DNA of 64,000 nt, taken from NCBI RefSeq assembly GCF_001905825.1, contig NZ_LIVV01000011.1:272697-336696 (forward strand). Direction: 5' to 3'. Within the stretch, counting starts at the first letter, position 1, and every line of letters begins with the position of its first letter. The notes beneath the pieces were generated by a model. The model was not told the origin of the DNA, ran no database searches, and was given only the letters and a program-made list of their open reading frames with translations. Shown piece by piece: positions 8,599-17,531 of this stretch. The translations under genes and the position numbers were made by a program. Source of the stretch: Streptomyces sp. CB02009 (lineage in GTDB: Bacteria > Actinomycetota > Actinomycetes > Streptomycetales > Streptomycetaceae).

Positions 8599-9990
8599 TC
8601 ACGGAGTCGGGTCGAGCGCGTCGTACCGGCGGAAACCGCGCCCGTACAGGGCGAGGGCGCCGACCGCGACGACACAGGCGATTCCGCCGCCCGTGACGGC
8701 GACCGCGGGCGAGGTCAGGTCGGCCACGGAGCCCGCGAGGAAGTCCCCGAGCCGGGGCCCGCCTGCGACCACCACGATGAACACGCCCTGGAGCCTGCCG
8801 CGCATCTCGTCCGGCGCCGCGACCTGCATCATCGTGTTGCGGAAGATCATCGAGACGGTGTCGGAGTACCCCGCGACGGCGAGCAGGAGCAGCCCCAGCC
8901 AGAGGTTCCGGGTGAGCCCGAAGACGGCGATGGCGGTCCCCCAGCAGGCGACGGCGATCAGGATCGCCTGCCCGTGGTGCCGGATGCGGCCCTGCCAGCC
9001 GGAGAGCACCCCGCCGAGCAGCGCCCCGAACGCGGGCGCGGCGACGAGGAGTCCGGCGGTCCTGGCGTCGCCGCCGAACCAGAGCACGGCGACGGCGGGG
9101 AACAGGGCGCGGGGGTGGGCGAGGATCATCGCGCAGAAGTCGGAGAAGAACGTCATACGGAGGTTGGGCCGGGTCGCCAGGAACCGCAGCCCGTCGAGGA
9201 CGGAGGCCCTCCTGCCGCCCTCCTTCCGGTCCGGGAGCATCGACGGCAGCCGCCACATCGCGTACAGGCTCGCGGCGAACGCGACGGCGTCGACGAGGTA
9301 CGCGGTCTGGTAGCCGGCGAACCCGACGATCAGCCCGCCGAGGCTCGGCCCGACGAGCATGCCGAAGGTCGTGACCATCGAGTTCAGCGCGTTGGCGGCG
9401 CGCAGCTGCTCGGGCGGCAGGAGCCGCGGGATCATCGAGGAGCGGGCAGGCGAGTTGAGCGCGGCGCAGACGGCCTGCAGGGCGACGATCCCGTAGAGGA
9501 ACCAGACACGGTGGAAGCCGGCGAACGCGGCGGTGGCGAGCGCGACCGAGAGCACGGCGGAACCGCAGGCGCTGTAGAGCCCGAGCTTGCGGCGGTCGAC
9601 GGTGTCGGCGATGGCACCGCCGTACAGCCCGAAGACCACGAGCGGGACGAGCGAGAACAGCCCGACGAGGCCGACGGAGAACGGCGACCGGGTGATGTCG
9701 TACACCTGGAGGGAGACCGCGAGCGAGGTCATTCCCTGCCCGACCCAGGAGACGGTGCTGCCGAACCAGAGGCGGCGGTAGTGGGCGGAGGTCCGCAGCG
9801 GGGTGAGGTCGGCGAAGAGCCGACGACGCTCGGGGGCGGGGGCCTCGGAGGGCCGGGACTCGGGGGGCTGGGACTCGGGTGCCGGGGAATCGGACGGCTG
9901 GGACTCGGGGGGCTGGGACTCGGGTGCCGGGGAATCGGACGGCTGGGACTCGGGGGGCTGCGGCTGCGACCGCGGCTGGGTGGCGGTCAC
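8599..9990 (-). CDS. MFS efflux protein (EntS/MFS_3-like) with repetitive N-terminal tail
   Basis: A 463-residue major facilitator with about 12 membrane helices beginning near residue 75 (RRLWFGSTVSWVGQGMTSLA). The pattern, including the conserved acidic residue in DITRSPFSVGLVGLF and a GGAIADTVDRRK loop 2-3 motif, fits the EntS/multidrug MFS_3 group. The substrate is unknown. The first 58 residues are hydrophilic and built from a 15-residue Gln-Pro-Glu-Ser unit encoded by a 45-base tandem duplication, probably a disordered cytoplasmic tail. The start is GTG at 9990, and its GTG overlaps the TGA of the upstream GNAT gene by four bases, so the two genes are almost certainly co-translated. Confidence 0.85.
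   Translation of the reverse strand: MTATQPRSQPQPPESQPSDSPAPESQPPESQPSDSPAPESQPPESRPSEAPAPERRRLFADLTPLRTSAHYRRLWFGSTVSWVGQGMTSLAVSLQVYDITRSPFSVGLVGLFSLVPLVVFGLYGGAIADTVDRRKLGLYSACGSAVLSVALATAAFAGFHRVWFLYGIVALQAVCAALNSPARSSMIPRLLPPEQLRAANALNSMVTTFGMLVGPSLGGLIVGFAGYQTAYLVDAVAFAASLYAMWRLPSMLPDRKEGGRRASVLDGLRFLATRPNLRMTFFSDFCAMILAHPRALFPAVAVLWFGGDARTAGLLVAAPAFGALLGGVLSGWQGRIRHHGQAILIAVACWGTAIAVFGLTRNLWLGLLLLAVAGYSDTVSMIFRNTMMQVAAPDEMRGRLQGVFIVVVAGGPRLGDFLAGSVADLTSPAVAVTGGGIACVVAVGALALYGRGFRRYDALDPTP
9855..9959. repeat. 45-bp coding tandem repeat (2.3 copies)
   Basis: Two identical 45-base units (9855-9899 and 9900-9944) plus a 15-base partial third copy encode the Pro/Ser/Glu tail of the MFS protein. 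The unit length is a multiple of three, so copy-number change keeps the frame. Confidence 0.9.
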
Positions 9991-10433
9991 GCGATGTCGT
10001 AGCGGAGCTCGGGGCGCTCCCAGTGGATGCGGCCGGCGGGCGGGACGGCTCCGGTCCTGACGGCGCCCGTGCGCAGGTAGAACTCCTCGGCGGGCGGATG
10101 CGCGACGACCCGCACGGCCTCCAGCCCGGCGGCCCGGGCCTGCCCGGTCATGTGCTCCATGAGCAGCCGTCCGATGCCGAGCCCCTGGGCGCTGTCGGCG
10201 ACGAACGCGAGGTCGAGCTCGGCGTCGTCGACGAGCAGCGCGTAGAACCCGAGCACCCGGTCGCTCGCGTCGACGGCGACGAACACCGGATGGTGCTCGA
10301 TGTACGCGCCCCCGACCTGGTACCCCTCGACCATCGAGGCGTAGTCGCCCCGATAGGCCCGGGAGCTCCTGACCAGCCGGGTGAGCCGCTTGGAATCGTC
10401 GGCGACGGCACGCCGGACAGTGAACTCGGACAT
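9987..10433 (-). CDS. GNAT-family N-acetyltransferase
   Basis: A 148-residue single-domain acetyltransferase. The acetyl-CoA pyrophosphate-binding motif A is clear as ADSAQGLGIGRLLMEH (Q-x-x-G-x-G), preceded by the beta4 strand DLAFVA and followed by the helix and strand AAGLEAVRVVAHPPAEEFY. It would transfer acetyl from acetyl-CoA to a small amine or a protein. No substrate can be inferred. ATG start at 10433. It is the first gene of a two-gene unit with the MFS exporter, linked by a GTGA overlap. The pairing suggests, without proving, a resistance or modification-plus-export role. Confidence 0.88.
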   Translation of the reverse strand: MSEFTVRRAVADDSKRLTRLVRSSRAYRGDYASMVEGYQVGGAYIEHHPVFVAVDASDRVLGFYALLVDDAELDLAFVADSAQGLGIGRLLMEHMTGQARAAGLEAVRVVAHPPAEEFYLRTGAVRTGAVPPAGRIHWERPELRYDIA

Positions 10434-10479
10434 GGGGCGAGTATAGGGGCGCGTACCGCAGTCGATCCTTACGTTTTGG

Positions 10480-13400
10480 TCAAGGGTTCAAGCGTCGGAT
10501 CCGTGTGCCGCGCGGCTGCCCCGCCTCCGCCACCGCCCGCTCATGGGACAGGGTCGTGCCGTGGGCGAAGGTCTCCGTGAAGACCCCCGGGCCCAGCACC
10601 GTGCGGGCCGCCGCCTCCGCGGCGTCGACGTCCGCTCGCTCCGCCGGGGGCAGCGGCGCGCCCGTCGAGGCGCGGAGGGCCGACGCCGCGCCCAGGAGGA
10701 GGGCGGCCTCCTTCGCCCGCCCCGCGCCCGCGTGGGCCGAGGCCAGGCCCTCCAGGGCCAGTGCGACCGCGCGCGGGTCGCCGGAGGACAGCGCGGTGCC
10801 GTAGCCCTCCTCCTGGAGTCCCAGCGCGCCCGCCGCGTCACCGCGCGCCAGTGCCGAGAAGCCCAGCTCGGCCAGGATCAGCGCGTTGGCCGAGTCGAGG
10901 CCGACCGCCCGGTGCCAGTCCAGGACCTCCCTCATGTGCGCCTCGGCCTCCTCGACCAGGCCCTCGCGTCTGGCGCCCAGGCCGAGGCCGAGCACCGCGT
11001 TGATCTCGGCCGCCCGGAACCCGACCTCGACCGCCCGCTCCCGGGCCGCCGCGTGGTACGCCCGCGCCTCCGCCAGATCGCCCCTCAGCAGGGCCGTACG
11101 CCCGATCCCGGCCAGCAGGTCCGGCACCTCGGCCGTCAGACCGAGGCCCTCCGCCGCCGCCAGACCCGCCCGCTTGAGCCCGTCCGCGCGCCCGTACTCC
11201 CCGTGGATCTCGGCGACCGTCGCCAGCGGGTACACCGACCACAGCCGGCAGCACGCGTCGCCGACCTCGGCGAACAGCGCGTCCGACCCGGCCGCGTCCT
11301 CCTCCGCGCCCGCCACGTCGCCGCCGAGCAGCCGCTGCACCGAGCGGTCCGCGAGGGCCGCCGCCTCGACCCAGCGGTCCCCGTGGGCGCGCGCCCCGTC
11401 GAGCGCCTCCCCCGTCAGCCGGCCGCCCTCGCTCTGGCTGCCCGTCCCGCAGAGCGCGTGCGCGAGGAACCAGCGCGCCCACGCGTGGTCCGAGGGCCGC
11501 AGCGGCGCGGTCGCGTCGTAGGCCGCGAGCGCCTTCGCGATCCGCTGCCGCCGGTCCGTGCCGTCGCCGCCCATGATCGCCAGACCTGTGCGCCAGACCT
11601 CCACGCGGGCGCGGAGCGCGCGCTGTTCGGGCCGCACCCGGCCCGTCGCCGCCTCCGGGGGCGCCGCGGTCTCCGGGAGGGCACCGGTCTCCGGGCCCGC
11701 CGCGGTCCCCTGAGGCGCTTCGTTCTCCGGAGGGGCCGCCCGCAGTGCCGCCGTCGCATGGCGGAGCGCCTCTCCGAGGCGGCCCCGCATGACCCAGTAC
11801 CAGGCCAGTGCGTCGACGAGCCGGAGCGCCGCGCCGGCGTCCCGCCCCGCGCCGGGCGGGGCGGCGAGCGCCCGGTCCAGGGCGGCCCGCAGGTTCGAGG
11901 CCTCCGCGTCGAGGCGGGCGAGCCGGCGGCGCTGGCCGGGGCCGCGCAGAACGGGCTCGGCGTCCTCGGCCAGCCGCAGGTAGTGGGCCAGGTGACGGTC
12001 CCGTACGGCCTCCGTCTCGCCCGCTCCCTCGAGACGTTCGAGGCAGTACGCGGCGACGGACTCCAGGAGCCGGTAGCGCGGCCCGTCGGGACCGTCGACC
12101 GCCACGACGAGCGAGCGGTCGACGAGGCGGGCGAGCAGCCCGAGGACGTCCCCGGCGGCCACGTCCCCGGCGCTGCCTGATTCCGCGTCACGGGACTGCG
12201 CGTGGCTGGGCTCCGCACCAGCGGACTGCGCGCCAGCGGACTGCACGCCACGGGATTCCGCCCTACCGGACTGCGCGCCGTGGGTCCGCGCGGCCCCGGA
12301 CTGCACGCCACCGGACTCCGCGCCGGCGGACTGCGCGCCACGGGTCCGCGCGGCCCCGGACTCCGCGCCTCCCGGCCCCGCCCGGCCCGCGCACACCTCC
12401 TCCGCCGCCCCCAGCGTGCAGCCCTCCGCGTGAACGGCCAGACGCCGCAGCACCGTTCGCTCATGCTCGCCGAGCAGCTCCCAGCTCCAGTCGATGACCG
12501 CCCGCAGGGTCTGCTGCCGGGCCGGCGCGCCGCGCAGCCCCGCGTCGAGGAGCCGGAAGCGGTCGTCGAGCCGCGCCAGGAGCCCGTGCACCCCGAGGGC
12601 CCTGACTCGGGTCGCGGCCAGTTCCAGGGCGAGCGGGATGCCGTCGAGACGACGGCAGACGGCCCGTACCGCCTCCTGGGCGGCGGGGTCGAGCGCCGCG
12701 CCGGACGCGAACCCGGGCGCCGAGGCCGCCGCCCGTGCCGTGAACAGTTCCACCGCGCCGTCCGCGTCGAGCGGCTCCACCGCCCACAGCGTCTCGCCGG
12801 CGAGGGCGAGCGGCTCCTGGCTGGTGGTCAGGACGACGAGACCGGGCGCGGTGCGCAGCAGCAGCTCGGCGAGGGAGGCCGCCTCGTCGACGACGTGCTC
12901 GCAGTTGTCGAGGACGAGCAGCGCGCGCCTGCCGCGCAGGGCCTCGGCCAGCCGTTCCGCCGTGGTGAGCGCCCTCTCCCCCTCGGGGCGCAGCCCCCAC
13001 ACCCCGTCGTCGCGGAGTGCGAGCGCGGCGGCGACGACCTCGGCGAGCTCCCCGCGCGCGCCGGCGAACTCGACGAGCCACACCCCGTCCGCGAACTCCT
13101 CGCGCACCTGCCCGGCCGCCTCCAGGGCCAGCCGGGTCTTCCCGACGCCGCCCGGCCCGGTGAGCGTGACGAGCCGCCGCTCGGCGAGCAGCCCCCGTAC
13201 CTCGGCGACGGCCGCGTCGCGCCCGACGATCCCGGTGAGCGGCGTGAGCAGATTGCCCCGCGGGGGCCCTCCGCCCGCGGTCGGCGGCGTCGCCCCACGG
13301 ACCGCGGCAGACGGTACGGCCGCCGGTGCCGGTATCGGTGCCGATATCGGCACCGGCATAGGTGCTGAGAGCGTGGCGTCCTGGCGCAGCATCGCCGCGT

Positions 13401-14115
13401 GGAGCGCGGTCAGTTCGGGGCTCGGGTCGAGGCCCAGCTCGTCGGCGAGGAGCGTGCGCAGCTCCTCGTACCCGGCGAGCGCCTCACTCTGCCGCCCCGC
13501 CCGGTAGAGGGCTCGCAGCTGCACCGCGCGCAGCCGCTCGCGCAGCGGATGCCGTGCGACGAGCTCCGCCAACTCCCCTGCGAGCAGGCCATGTTCCCCG
13601 GCGTCGAGGCGCGCCTCCGCAAGCGCCTCGCGGACGGCCAGCCGCTCCTCCTCCAGCCGCTCCGCCGCCGCCCGCGCGAACGGCTCCTCCGCGAACCCGG
13701 CGAACGCTGGTCCCCGCCACAGGTCGAGCGCCCCGCCGAGCAGGACCGCCCGGCCCCGCGGGTCGGCCGTCTCCCGGGCCCGGGCGGCGAGCCGCGCGAA
13801 CTCCTGTGCGTCCAGTGCCCCTTCGGGTACGGCGAGGAGATAGCCGGGCGCCTGTGTGACGACGAGGCCGCGCCCGCCGGGCTCCGCCTCCTCGAAGGCG
13901 CGGCGCAGCTGGGAGACCTTGGCCTGGAGGGCCCGCAGCGGGTTGCCGGGCGGCTCGTCGCCCCACAGGTCGTCGACGAGACGGAACGCGGCGACCGGTC
14001 GGCCGGCGTCGACGAGGAGCGCGGCGAGCAGGGCCCGCACCTTGAGTTCGGGGACCCGGACGAGCGTGCCGTCCTCGGTCCGTACGGCCGTCTCCCCCAG
14101 CACCGCGAATCGCAT
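10480..14115 (-). CDS. AfsR/SARP-family regulator: BTAD plus NB-ARC plus TPR-like domains
   Basis: A 1211-residue signal-integrating transcription activator. Residues 1-90 form an OmpR-type winged helix (LKVRALLAALLVDAGRPV, then LQAKVSQLRRAFE). Residues 95-245 form the bacterial transcriptional activation domain. An NB-ARC ATPase follows, with Walker A TGPGGVGKTRLALEAA near residue 318 and LLVLDNCEHVVDEA as Walker B. The last 450 residues are helical tetratricopeptide-like repeats (many GDLAEARAYHAAA-type units). Between the ATPase and the helical part, about residues 578-650, lies an Ala-Glu-Ser/Ala-Gln-Ser minisatellite that looks like a flexible linker. The gene is divergent from the SDR/flavoprotein/exporter unit at 14293, which makes that unit its most obvious candidate target. 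No biosynthetic cluster is present in the window. Confidence 0.9.
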   Translation of the reverse strand: MRFAVLGETAVRTEDGTLVRVPELKVRALLAALLVDAGRPVAAFRLVDDLWGDEPPGNPLRALQAKVSQLRRAFEEAEPGGRGLVVTQAPGYLLAVPEGALDAQEFARLAARARETADPRGRAVLLGGALDLWRGPAFAGFAEEPFARAAAERLEEERLAVREALAEARLDAGEHGLLAGELAELVARHPLRERLRAVQLRALYRAGRQSEALAGYEELRTLLADELGLDPSPELTALHAAMLRQDATLSAPMPVPISAPIPAPAAVPSAAVRGATPPTAGGGPPRGNLLTPLTGIVGRDAAVAEVRGLLAERRLVTLTGPGGVGKTRLALEAAGQVREEFADGVWLVEFAGARGELAEVVAAALALRDDGVWGLRPEGERALTTAERLAEALRGRRALLVLDNCEHVVDEAASLAELLLRTAPGLVVLTTSQEPLALAGETLWAVEPLDADGAVELFTARAAASAPGFASGAALDPAAQEAVRAVCRRLDGIPLALELAATRVRALGVHGLLARLDDRFRLLDAGLRGAPARQQTLRAVIDWSWELLGEHERTVLRRLAVHAEGCTLGAAEEVCAGRAGPGGAESGAARTRGAQSAGAESGGVQSGAARTHGAQSGRAESRGVQSAGAQSAGAEPSHAQSRDAESGSAGDVAAGDVLGLLARLVDRSLVVAVDGPDGPRYRLLESVAAYCLERLEGAGETEAVRDRHLAHYLRLAEDAEPVLRGPGQRRRLARLDAEASNLRAALDRALAAPPGAGRDAGAALRLVDALAWYWVMRGRLGEALRHATAALRAAPPENEAPQGTAAGPETGALPETAAPPEAATGRVRPEQRALRARVEVWRTGLAIMGGDGTDRRQRIAKALAAYDATAPLRPSDHAWARWFLAHALCGTGSQSEGGRLTGEALDGARAHGDRWVEAAALADRSVQRLLGGDVAGAEEDAAGSDALFAEVGDACCRLWSVYPLATVAEIHGEYGRADGLKRAGLAAAEGLGLTAEVPDLLAGIGRTALLRGDLAEARAYHAAARERAVEVGFRAAEINAVLGLGLGARREGLVEEAEAHMREVLDWHRAVGLDSANALILAELGFSALARGDAAGALGLQEEGYGTALSSGDPRAVALALEGLASAHAGAGRAKEAALLLGAASALRASTGAPLPPAERADVDAAEAAARTVLGPGVFTETFAHGTTLSHERAVAEAGQPRGTRIRRLNP
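12180..12370. repeat. Imperfect 15-bp coding minisatellite inside the AfsR-type gene
   Basis: A run of imperfect 15-base units (about 12-13) encoding A-[EQ]-S-x-x pentapeptides, with larger duplicated blocks (the cgggtccgcgcggccccgga segment occurs twice). The unit size preserves reading frame. It lies between the NB-ARC and TPR-like regions of the protein. Confidence 0.8.
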
Positions 14116-14292
14116 GCGGCCACCGTAACCCGGCGTCGATCACCCGCCCGAGCCGGTCCGAGCCGGTCCGAACAGGCCCGTTCCGCACCCGAACCCGGCC
14201 CGAACAGAACCCGAGCCGTTCCCGAACAGCCGGCCGTCAGAGTCATCCCCGTCAGCAGGAAACGACACACACGGAACACCAAGGAGCAGGAC

Positions 14293-15060
14293 ATGAGCAG
14301 CACCGAGCCCCTCGCCGGCCGGACCGCCCTCGTCACCGGCGGCAGCCGCGGCATCGGCCGGGCGATCGCCCTCCGCCTCGGCGCGGACGGCGCCCGGGTC
14401 GGCGTCCACTACGCCAGCAACGAGGCGGCCGCGAAGGAGACGGTCGCCGTGATCGAGGCGGCCGGCGGCTCCGCCTTCGCCCTCCGCGCCGAACTGGGCG
14501 TCCCCGGCGACGCCGACGCCCTCTGGGCCGCCTTCGACGCGGAGACCGACGGCGACCACGGTCTCGACATCCTCGTCAACAACGCGGGGATCGCCGGCCC
14601 CGGCCTGATCCACGAGGTCGAGGAGGCCGACTACGACCGGGTGTTCGCGGTCAACGCCAAGGCGCCGTTCTTCATCATCCAGAAGGGCCTCGACCGGCTC
14701 CGCGACGGCGGCCGGATCATCAACATCTCCTCCGGAGTCACCAAGGTCGCCTTCCCGGGCATGACCTCGTACGCCGCCGCGAAGGGCGCCGTCGAGGTGC
14801 TGACCCTGACCCTCGCGCAGACCCTCGGCTCCCGGGGCATCACGGTCAACGCGGTCTCGCCGGGCACGATCGAGACGGACATCCACCCGTGGATGGCGGA
14901 CCCGGACGCCAAGGCGCACGCCGCCGCGTTCTCGGTCTTCGACCGGGTGGGGCAGCCGGGTGACGTGGCCGATGTCGTCGGCTTCCTGGCCTCCGACGAC
15001 TCCCGCTGGATCACCGGCCAGAGCATCGACGCGAGCGGCGGCTCCGGCCTCGGCCTCTGA
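14293..15060 (+). CDS. Short-chain dehydrogenase/reductase
   Basis: A 255-residue classical SDR. The NADP(H) site is TGGSRGIG near residue 14, NNAG is near 97, and the catalytic Ser (INISSG), Tyr160 and Lys164 (SYAAAKG) are all present, followed by NAVSPGTIETD. An Arg in the glycine motif favours NADPH. The ATG at 14293 has AAGGAG seven bases upstream. A longer open frame continues upstream, but no family similarity is visible there. It is the first gene of a co-directional unit with a flavodoxin-fold reductase and a DHA2 exporter and is divergent from the AfsR-type regulator. The substrate is unknown; similar genes often reduce carbonyls or quinones. Confidence 0.9.
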   Translation: MSSTEPLAGRTALVTGGSRGIGRAIALRLGADGARVGVHYASNEAAAKETVAVIEAAGGSAFALRAELGVPGDADALWAAFDAETDGDHGLDILVNNAGIAGPGLIHEVEEADYDRVFAVNAKAPFFIIQKGLDRLRDGGRIINISSGVTKVAFPGMTSYAAAKGAVEVLTLTLAQTLGSRGITVNAVSPGTIETDIHPWMADPDAKAHAAAFSVFDRVGQPGDVADVVGFLASDDSRWITGQSIDASGGSGLGL

Positions 15061-15167
15061 CGGCCCGGTGCCGGCCGCCCGAGGGCGGGCCCGTGACCGC
15101 ACCGGGCCCGCCCCGCCCCCCGAACGCGCCCACGCCCCTCCCCACCCCCGTGAAGGAACCCCAGGTC

Positions 15168-15932
15168 ATGGCAGCTCACACGCTCCTCGTCCTCGCCCAC
15201 CCCCGTACCGACTCGCTCACTGCCCAGGTCGCGGCCCGGCTGCACGCCCGCATCGAGGGCGAGGGCGGCACCGTCGACGTACTCGACCTGTACGCCGAGG
15301 GGTTCGACCCGGCGCTCCGCCCGGAGGACGAACCGGACTGGGAGAACCGCGAGAAGGTCTACTCCCCCGAGGTCCGCGCCCACATGGACCGCGTCCTCGC
15401 CGCCGACGACATCGTGGTCGTCTTCCCGGTCTGGTGGTTCACCCCGCCGGCGATCCTGAAGGGCTGGATCGACCGGGTCTGGAACTACGGCTTCGCGTAC
15501 GGCCGGAGCCGTCCCCGGCTGGCGGGCAAGCGGCTGCTCTGGCTGGCCCTGATGGGCGGCACGCCCGAGGAGATCGCGCGGCTCGGCATGACCGACGCGC
15601 TCGGCCTGATGCTGGTGACCGGCATCTCCGAGTTCTGCGGACTCCCCGACGCCCGCCTCCGCGTCCTGCACGGCACCGAACTCTCCGGCGTGCCGGTCGA
15701 GTTGCGGGCCGGCCGGGTCGCCGAACTGCTCGACGAGGCCGAGCGGACCCTGGCGGAGGAACTCCCGGGCGCGACCGCCACGACCGCGACGGGCACGACG
15801 GCCACGACGGCCACGACGGCCACGACGACGACCACCGCCACGACGAACAGCAGTGCGGCCGCCACCGTGACCGCCCTCGCCGCCACGACGACCACCACCG
15901 AGAACACCCTGCACGAGGAGCCGGCCCGATGA
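15168..15932 (+). CDS. Flavodoxin-fold NAD(P)H quinone oxidoreductase with low-complexity tail
   Basis: About 254 residues from the ATG at 15168, which has AAGGAA upstream. Residues 1-195 match the NQO/WrbA/KefF type flavodoxin-like fold: TLLVLAHPRTDSLT at the FMN/FAD phosphate site, DDIVVVFPVWWFTPPAILKGW and DRVWNYGFAY in the flavin ring region. It would carry out two-electron reduction of quinones. The last 45 residues are almost only Thr and Ala, encoded by 9-base repeats. The next frame over the same bases encodes a His/Asp-rich tail that runs in frame into the following exporter gene, so a frameshift here is possible. The TGA overlaps the exporter ATG (ATGA), showing translational coupling. 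Confidence 0.85.
   Translation: MAAHTLLVLAHPRTDSLTAQVAARLHARIEGEGGTVDVLDLYAEGFDPALRPEDEPDWENREKVYSPEVRAHMDRVLAADDIVVVFPVWWFTPPAILKGWIDRVWNYGFAYGRSRPRLAGKRLLWLALMGGTPEEIARLGMTDALGLMLVTGISEFCGLPDARLRVLHGTELSGVPVELRAGRVAELLDEAERTLAEELPGATATTATGTTATTATTATTTTTATTNSSAAATVTALAATTTTTENTLHEEPAR
15792..15830. repeat. 9-bp tandem repeat at the end of the quinone reductase gene
   Basis: Four near-perfect copies of the 9-base unit GCCACGACG within a longer region (15776-15900) of the same flavour. It encodes Thr-Ala in the annotated frame and His-Asp-Gly in the frame that leads into the next gene. Confidence 0.8.
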
Positions 15933-17410
15933 CCACGACCCTCGCGGAGAACACCGCGACACCGCCCCGGGCCGGAGCCCGCCAGTGGCTCGGCCTCGCC
16001 GTCCTCCTCCTCCCCGTCACCCTGATGACCGCCGACCTCGGTGTGCTGTGGCTCGCCACCCCGTACCTGTCGGCCGATCTCCGCCCCAGCGGCGCCCAGT
16101 TGCTCTGGATCACCGACATCTACGGCTTCCTCACCGCCGCCACCCTCGTGATCATGGGCACGCTCGGCGACCGGCTCGGCCGCCGCAGGCTTCTGATGGC
16201 CGGGTCCGCCGGCTTCCTGCTCGCCTCCGTCCTCGCCGCCTACGCCCCGAACGCCGGGACGCTCATCGCGGCCCGCGCCCTCCTCGGCATCGCCGGGGCG
16301 GCGGTCCTGCCCTCCACGCTTGCCCTGATCAGCCACATGTTCGCGGACGCCCGGCAGCGGGCCACGGCCATCGCGATGTGGGTGACCGCCCTCTCCGTCG
16401 GACTCGCGATCGGACCGGTCATCGGCGGGGTGCTGCTCGCCTCCTGGTGGTGGGGCTCGGTCTTCCTGATGGGCCTGCCCGTCATGCTGATCGCGCTGGT
16501 CACGGCACCGCTGCTGCTCCCCGAGTACCGCGACCCGAACCCCGGGCGCCTCGACCCGGCGAGCGTGCTGCTCTTCCTCCTGGGGGTCCTGCCGCTGGTG
16601 TACGGCGTCAAGTCCCTCGCCGCGCACGGCCCGACGGCCGAGGCGGCCGTCGCGTTCGCCCTGGGGGCGGCCTTCACGACCCTCTTCGTCCGCCGCCAGA
16701 ACCGTCTGGAGTCCCCGCTCCTCGATCTGCGGCTCTTCAGGAACCGGGCCTTCACCGGCGCCCTGCTCACCCTGCTCCTGGGCATGACCGCGCTCAACGG
16801 CGTCGAGTACCTGGTCCCGCAGTACCTCCAGGCGGTCGCGGGTCTGCCGCCGCTCGAGGCCGGCCTCTGGCTGCTGCCCGGAGCCGCGGGCCTGATCGCC
16901 GGCTCGCAGCTGACCCCGTTCGTGGCGCGGCGGATCCGCCCGGCGTACGTCCTCGCCGGCGGGCTCCTGGTCTCGCTGGCCGGGTACGCGGTGATCGCCC
17001 TGGCCGAAGGGGTGACCGTGGCCGCCCTCGGCCTCGCGGTCATCATGTTCGGCGCGGCCCCGATCAGCGTCCTGGGGACGGCCCTCGCGGTCGGCTCCGC
17101 CCCGGCCGAGAAGGCGGGCGCGGCGGCCGCGACCGGTCAGACGGCCTACGACCTGGGGCTCGCCCTGGGCATCGCGGTCACCGGCAGCGTGGCGGTCGCC
17201 GTCTACCGGGGCGGCATCCCGGCGGACGCGCCGGCCGCGGCCCACGAGAGCGTGGGCGCGGCGCTGGCCCTGCCCGACGAGGGGCTGCGGGAGCAGGCGC
17301 GGGAGGCCTTCACCACGGCCCTCCACTCGGCCTCGGCCCTGAGCGCGGTCTTCGCCCTGGTGACGGCGGTCGTGGTCCTGACCCTGCTCCGCAAGGTCCC
17401 CCGCTCCTGA
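15929..17410 (+). CDS. DHA2-family MFS drug exporter (14 TMS type)
   Basis: A 493-residue transporter with about 14 membrane helices. It carries the antiporter-type motifs of the DHA2 family: LGDRLGRRRLL in loop 2-3, RALLGIAGAAVLPSTLALI in helices 4-5 and AIGPVIGGVLLASWWWGSVF at helix 5 (motif C). Proton-coupled export of a hydrophobic compound is the family activity. The ATG at 15929 overlaps the preceding stop by four bases, so it is the third gene of the SDR/quinone-reductase/exporter unit. It converges on ohrR, with a shared long hairpin terminator between them. Confidence 0.9.
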   Translation: MTTTLAENTATPPRAGARQWLGLAVLLLPVTLMTADLGVLWLATPYLSADLRPSGAQLLWITDIYGFLTAATLVIMGTLGDRLGRRRLLMAGSAGFLLASVLAAYAPNAGTLIAARALLGIAGAAVLPSTLALISHMFADARQRATAIAMWVTALSVGLAIGPVIGGVLLASWWWGSVFLMGLPVMLIALVTAPLLLPEYRDPNPGRLDPASVLLFLLGVLPLVYGVKSLAAHGPTAEAAVAFALGAAFTTLFVRRQNRLESPLLDLRLFRNRAFTGALLTLLLGMTALNGVEYLVPQYLQAVAGLPPLEAGLWLLPGAAGLIAGSQLTPFVARRIRPAYVLAGGLLVSLAGYAVIALAEGVTVAALGLAVIMFGAAPISVLGTALAVGSAPAEKAGAAAATGQTAYDLGLALGIAVTGSVAVAVYRGGIPADAPAAAHESVGAALALPDEGLREQAREAFTTALHSASALSAVFALVTAVVVLTLLRKVPRS

Positions 17411-17437
17411 CCCGTCTCCCCCGGGCCTGCCGCAAGC

Positions 17438-17480
17438 CGCGAGCCGCTCGCCGCGCCCACCGCGCGGCGGGCGGCTCGCG
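17438..17480. terminator. Long hairpin terminator between exporter and ohrR (convergent)
   Basis: An 18-base-pair stem (arms 17438-17455 and 17463-17480, one T-G pair) with a 7-base loop lies 28 bases after the exporter stop and 52 bases beyond the ohrR stop. It can serve both strands. Confidence 0.8.
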
Positions 17481-17531
17481 TGGTTCGTCCGGCGTCGGCC
17501 GCTGCCCTTCGCGTGGCGCCGGCGAGGCCGT

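Noticed and set aside
12180..12370. Repeated short units that could suggest a CRISPR array
   Set aside because: Units are 15 bases, directly adjacent, without unique spacers, and keep the reading frame of the AfsR-type gene. No cas genes are present.
14960..17410. A single 816-residue plus-strand open frame joining the reductase region to the exporter
   Set aside because: The upstream 323 codons lie out of frame with the SDR and reductase genes. Only the part from 15929 has membrane-transporter features. Kept only as a frameshift possibility in the findings.
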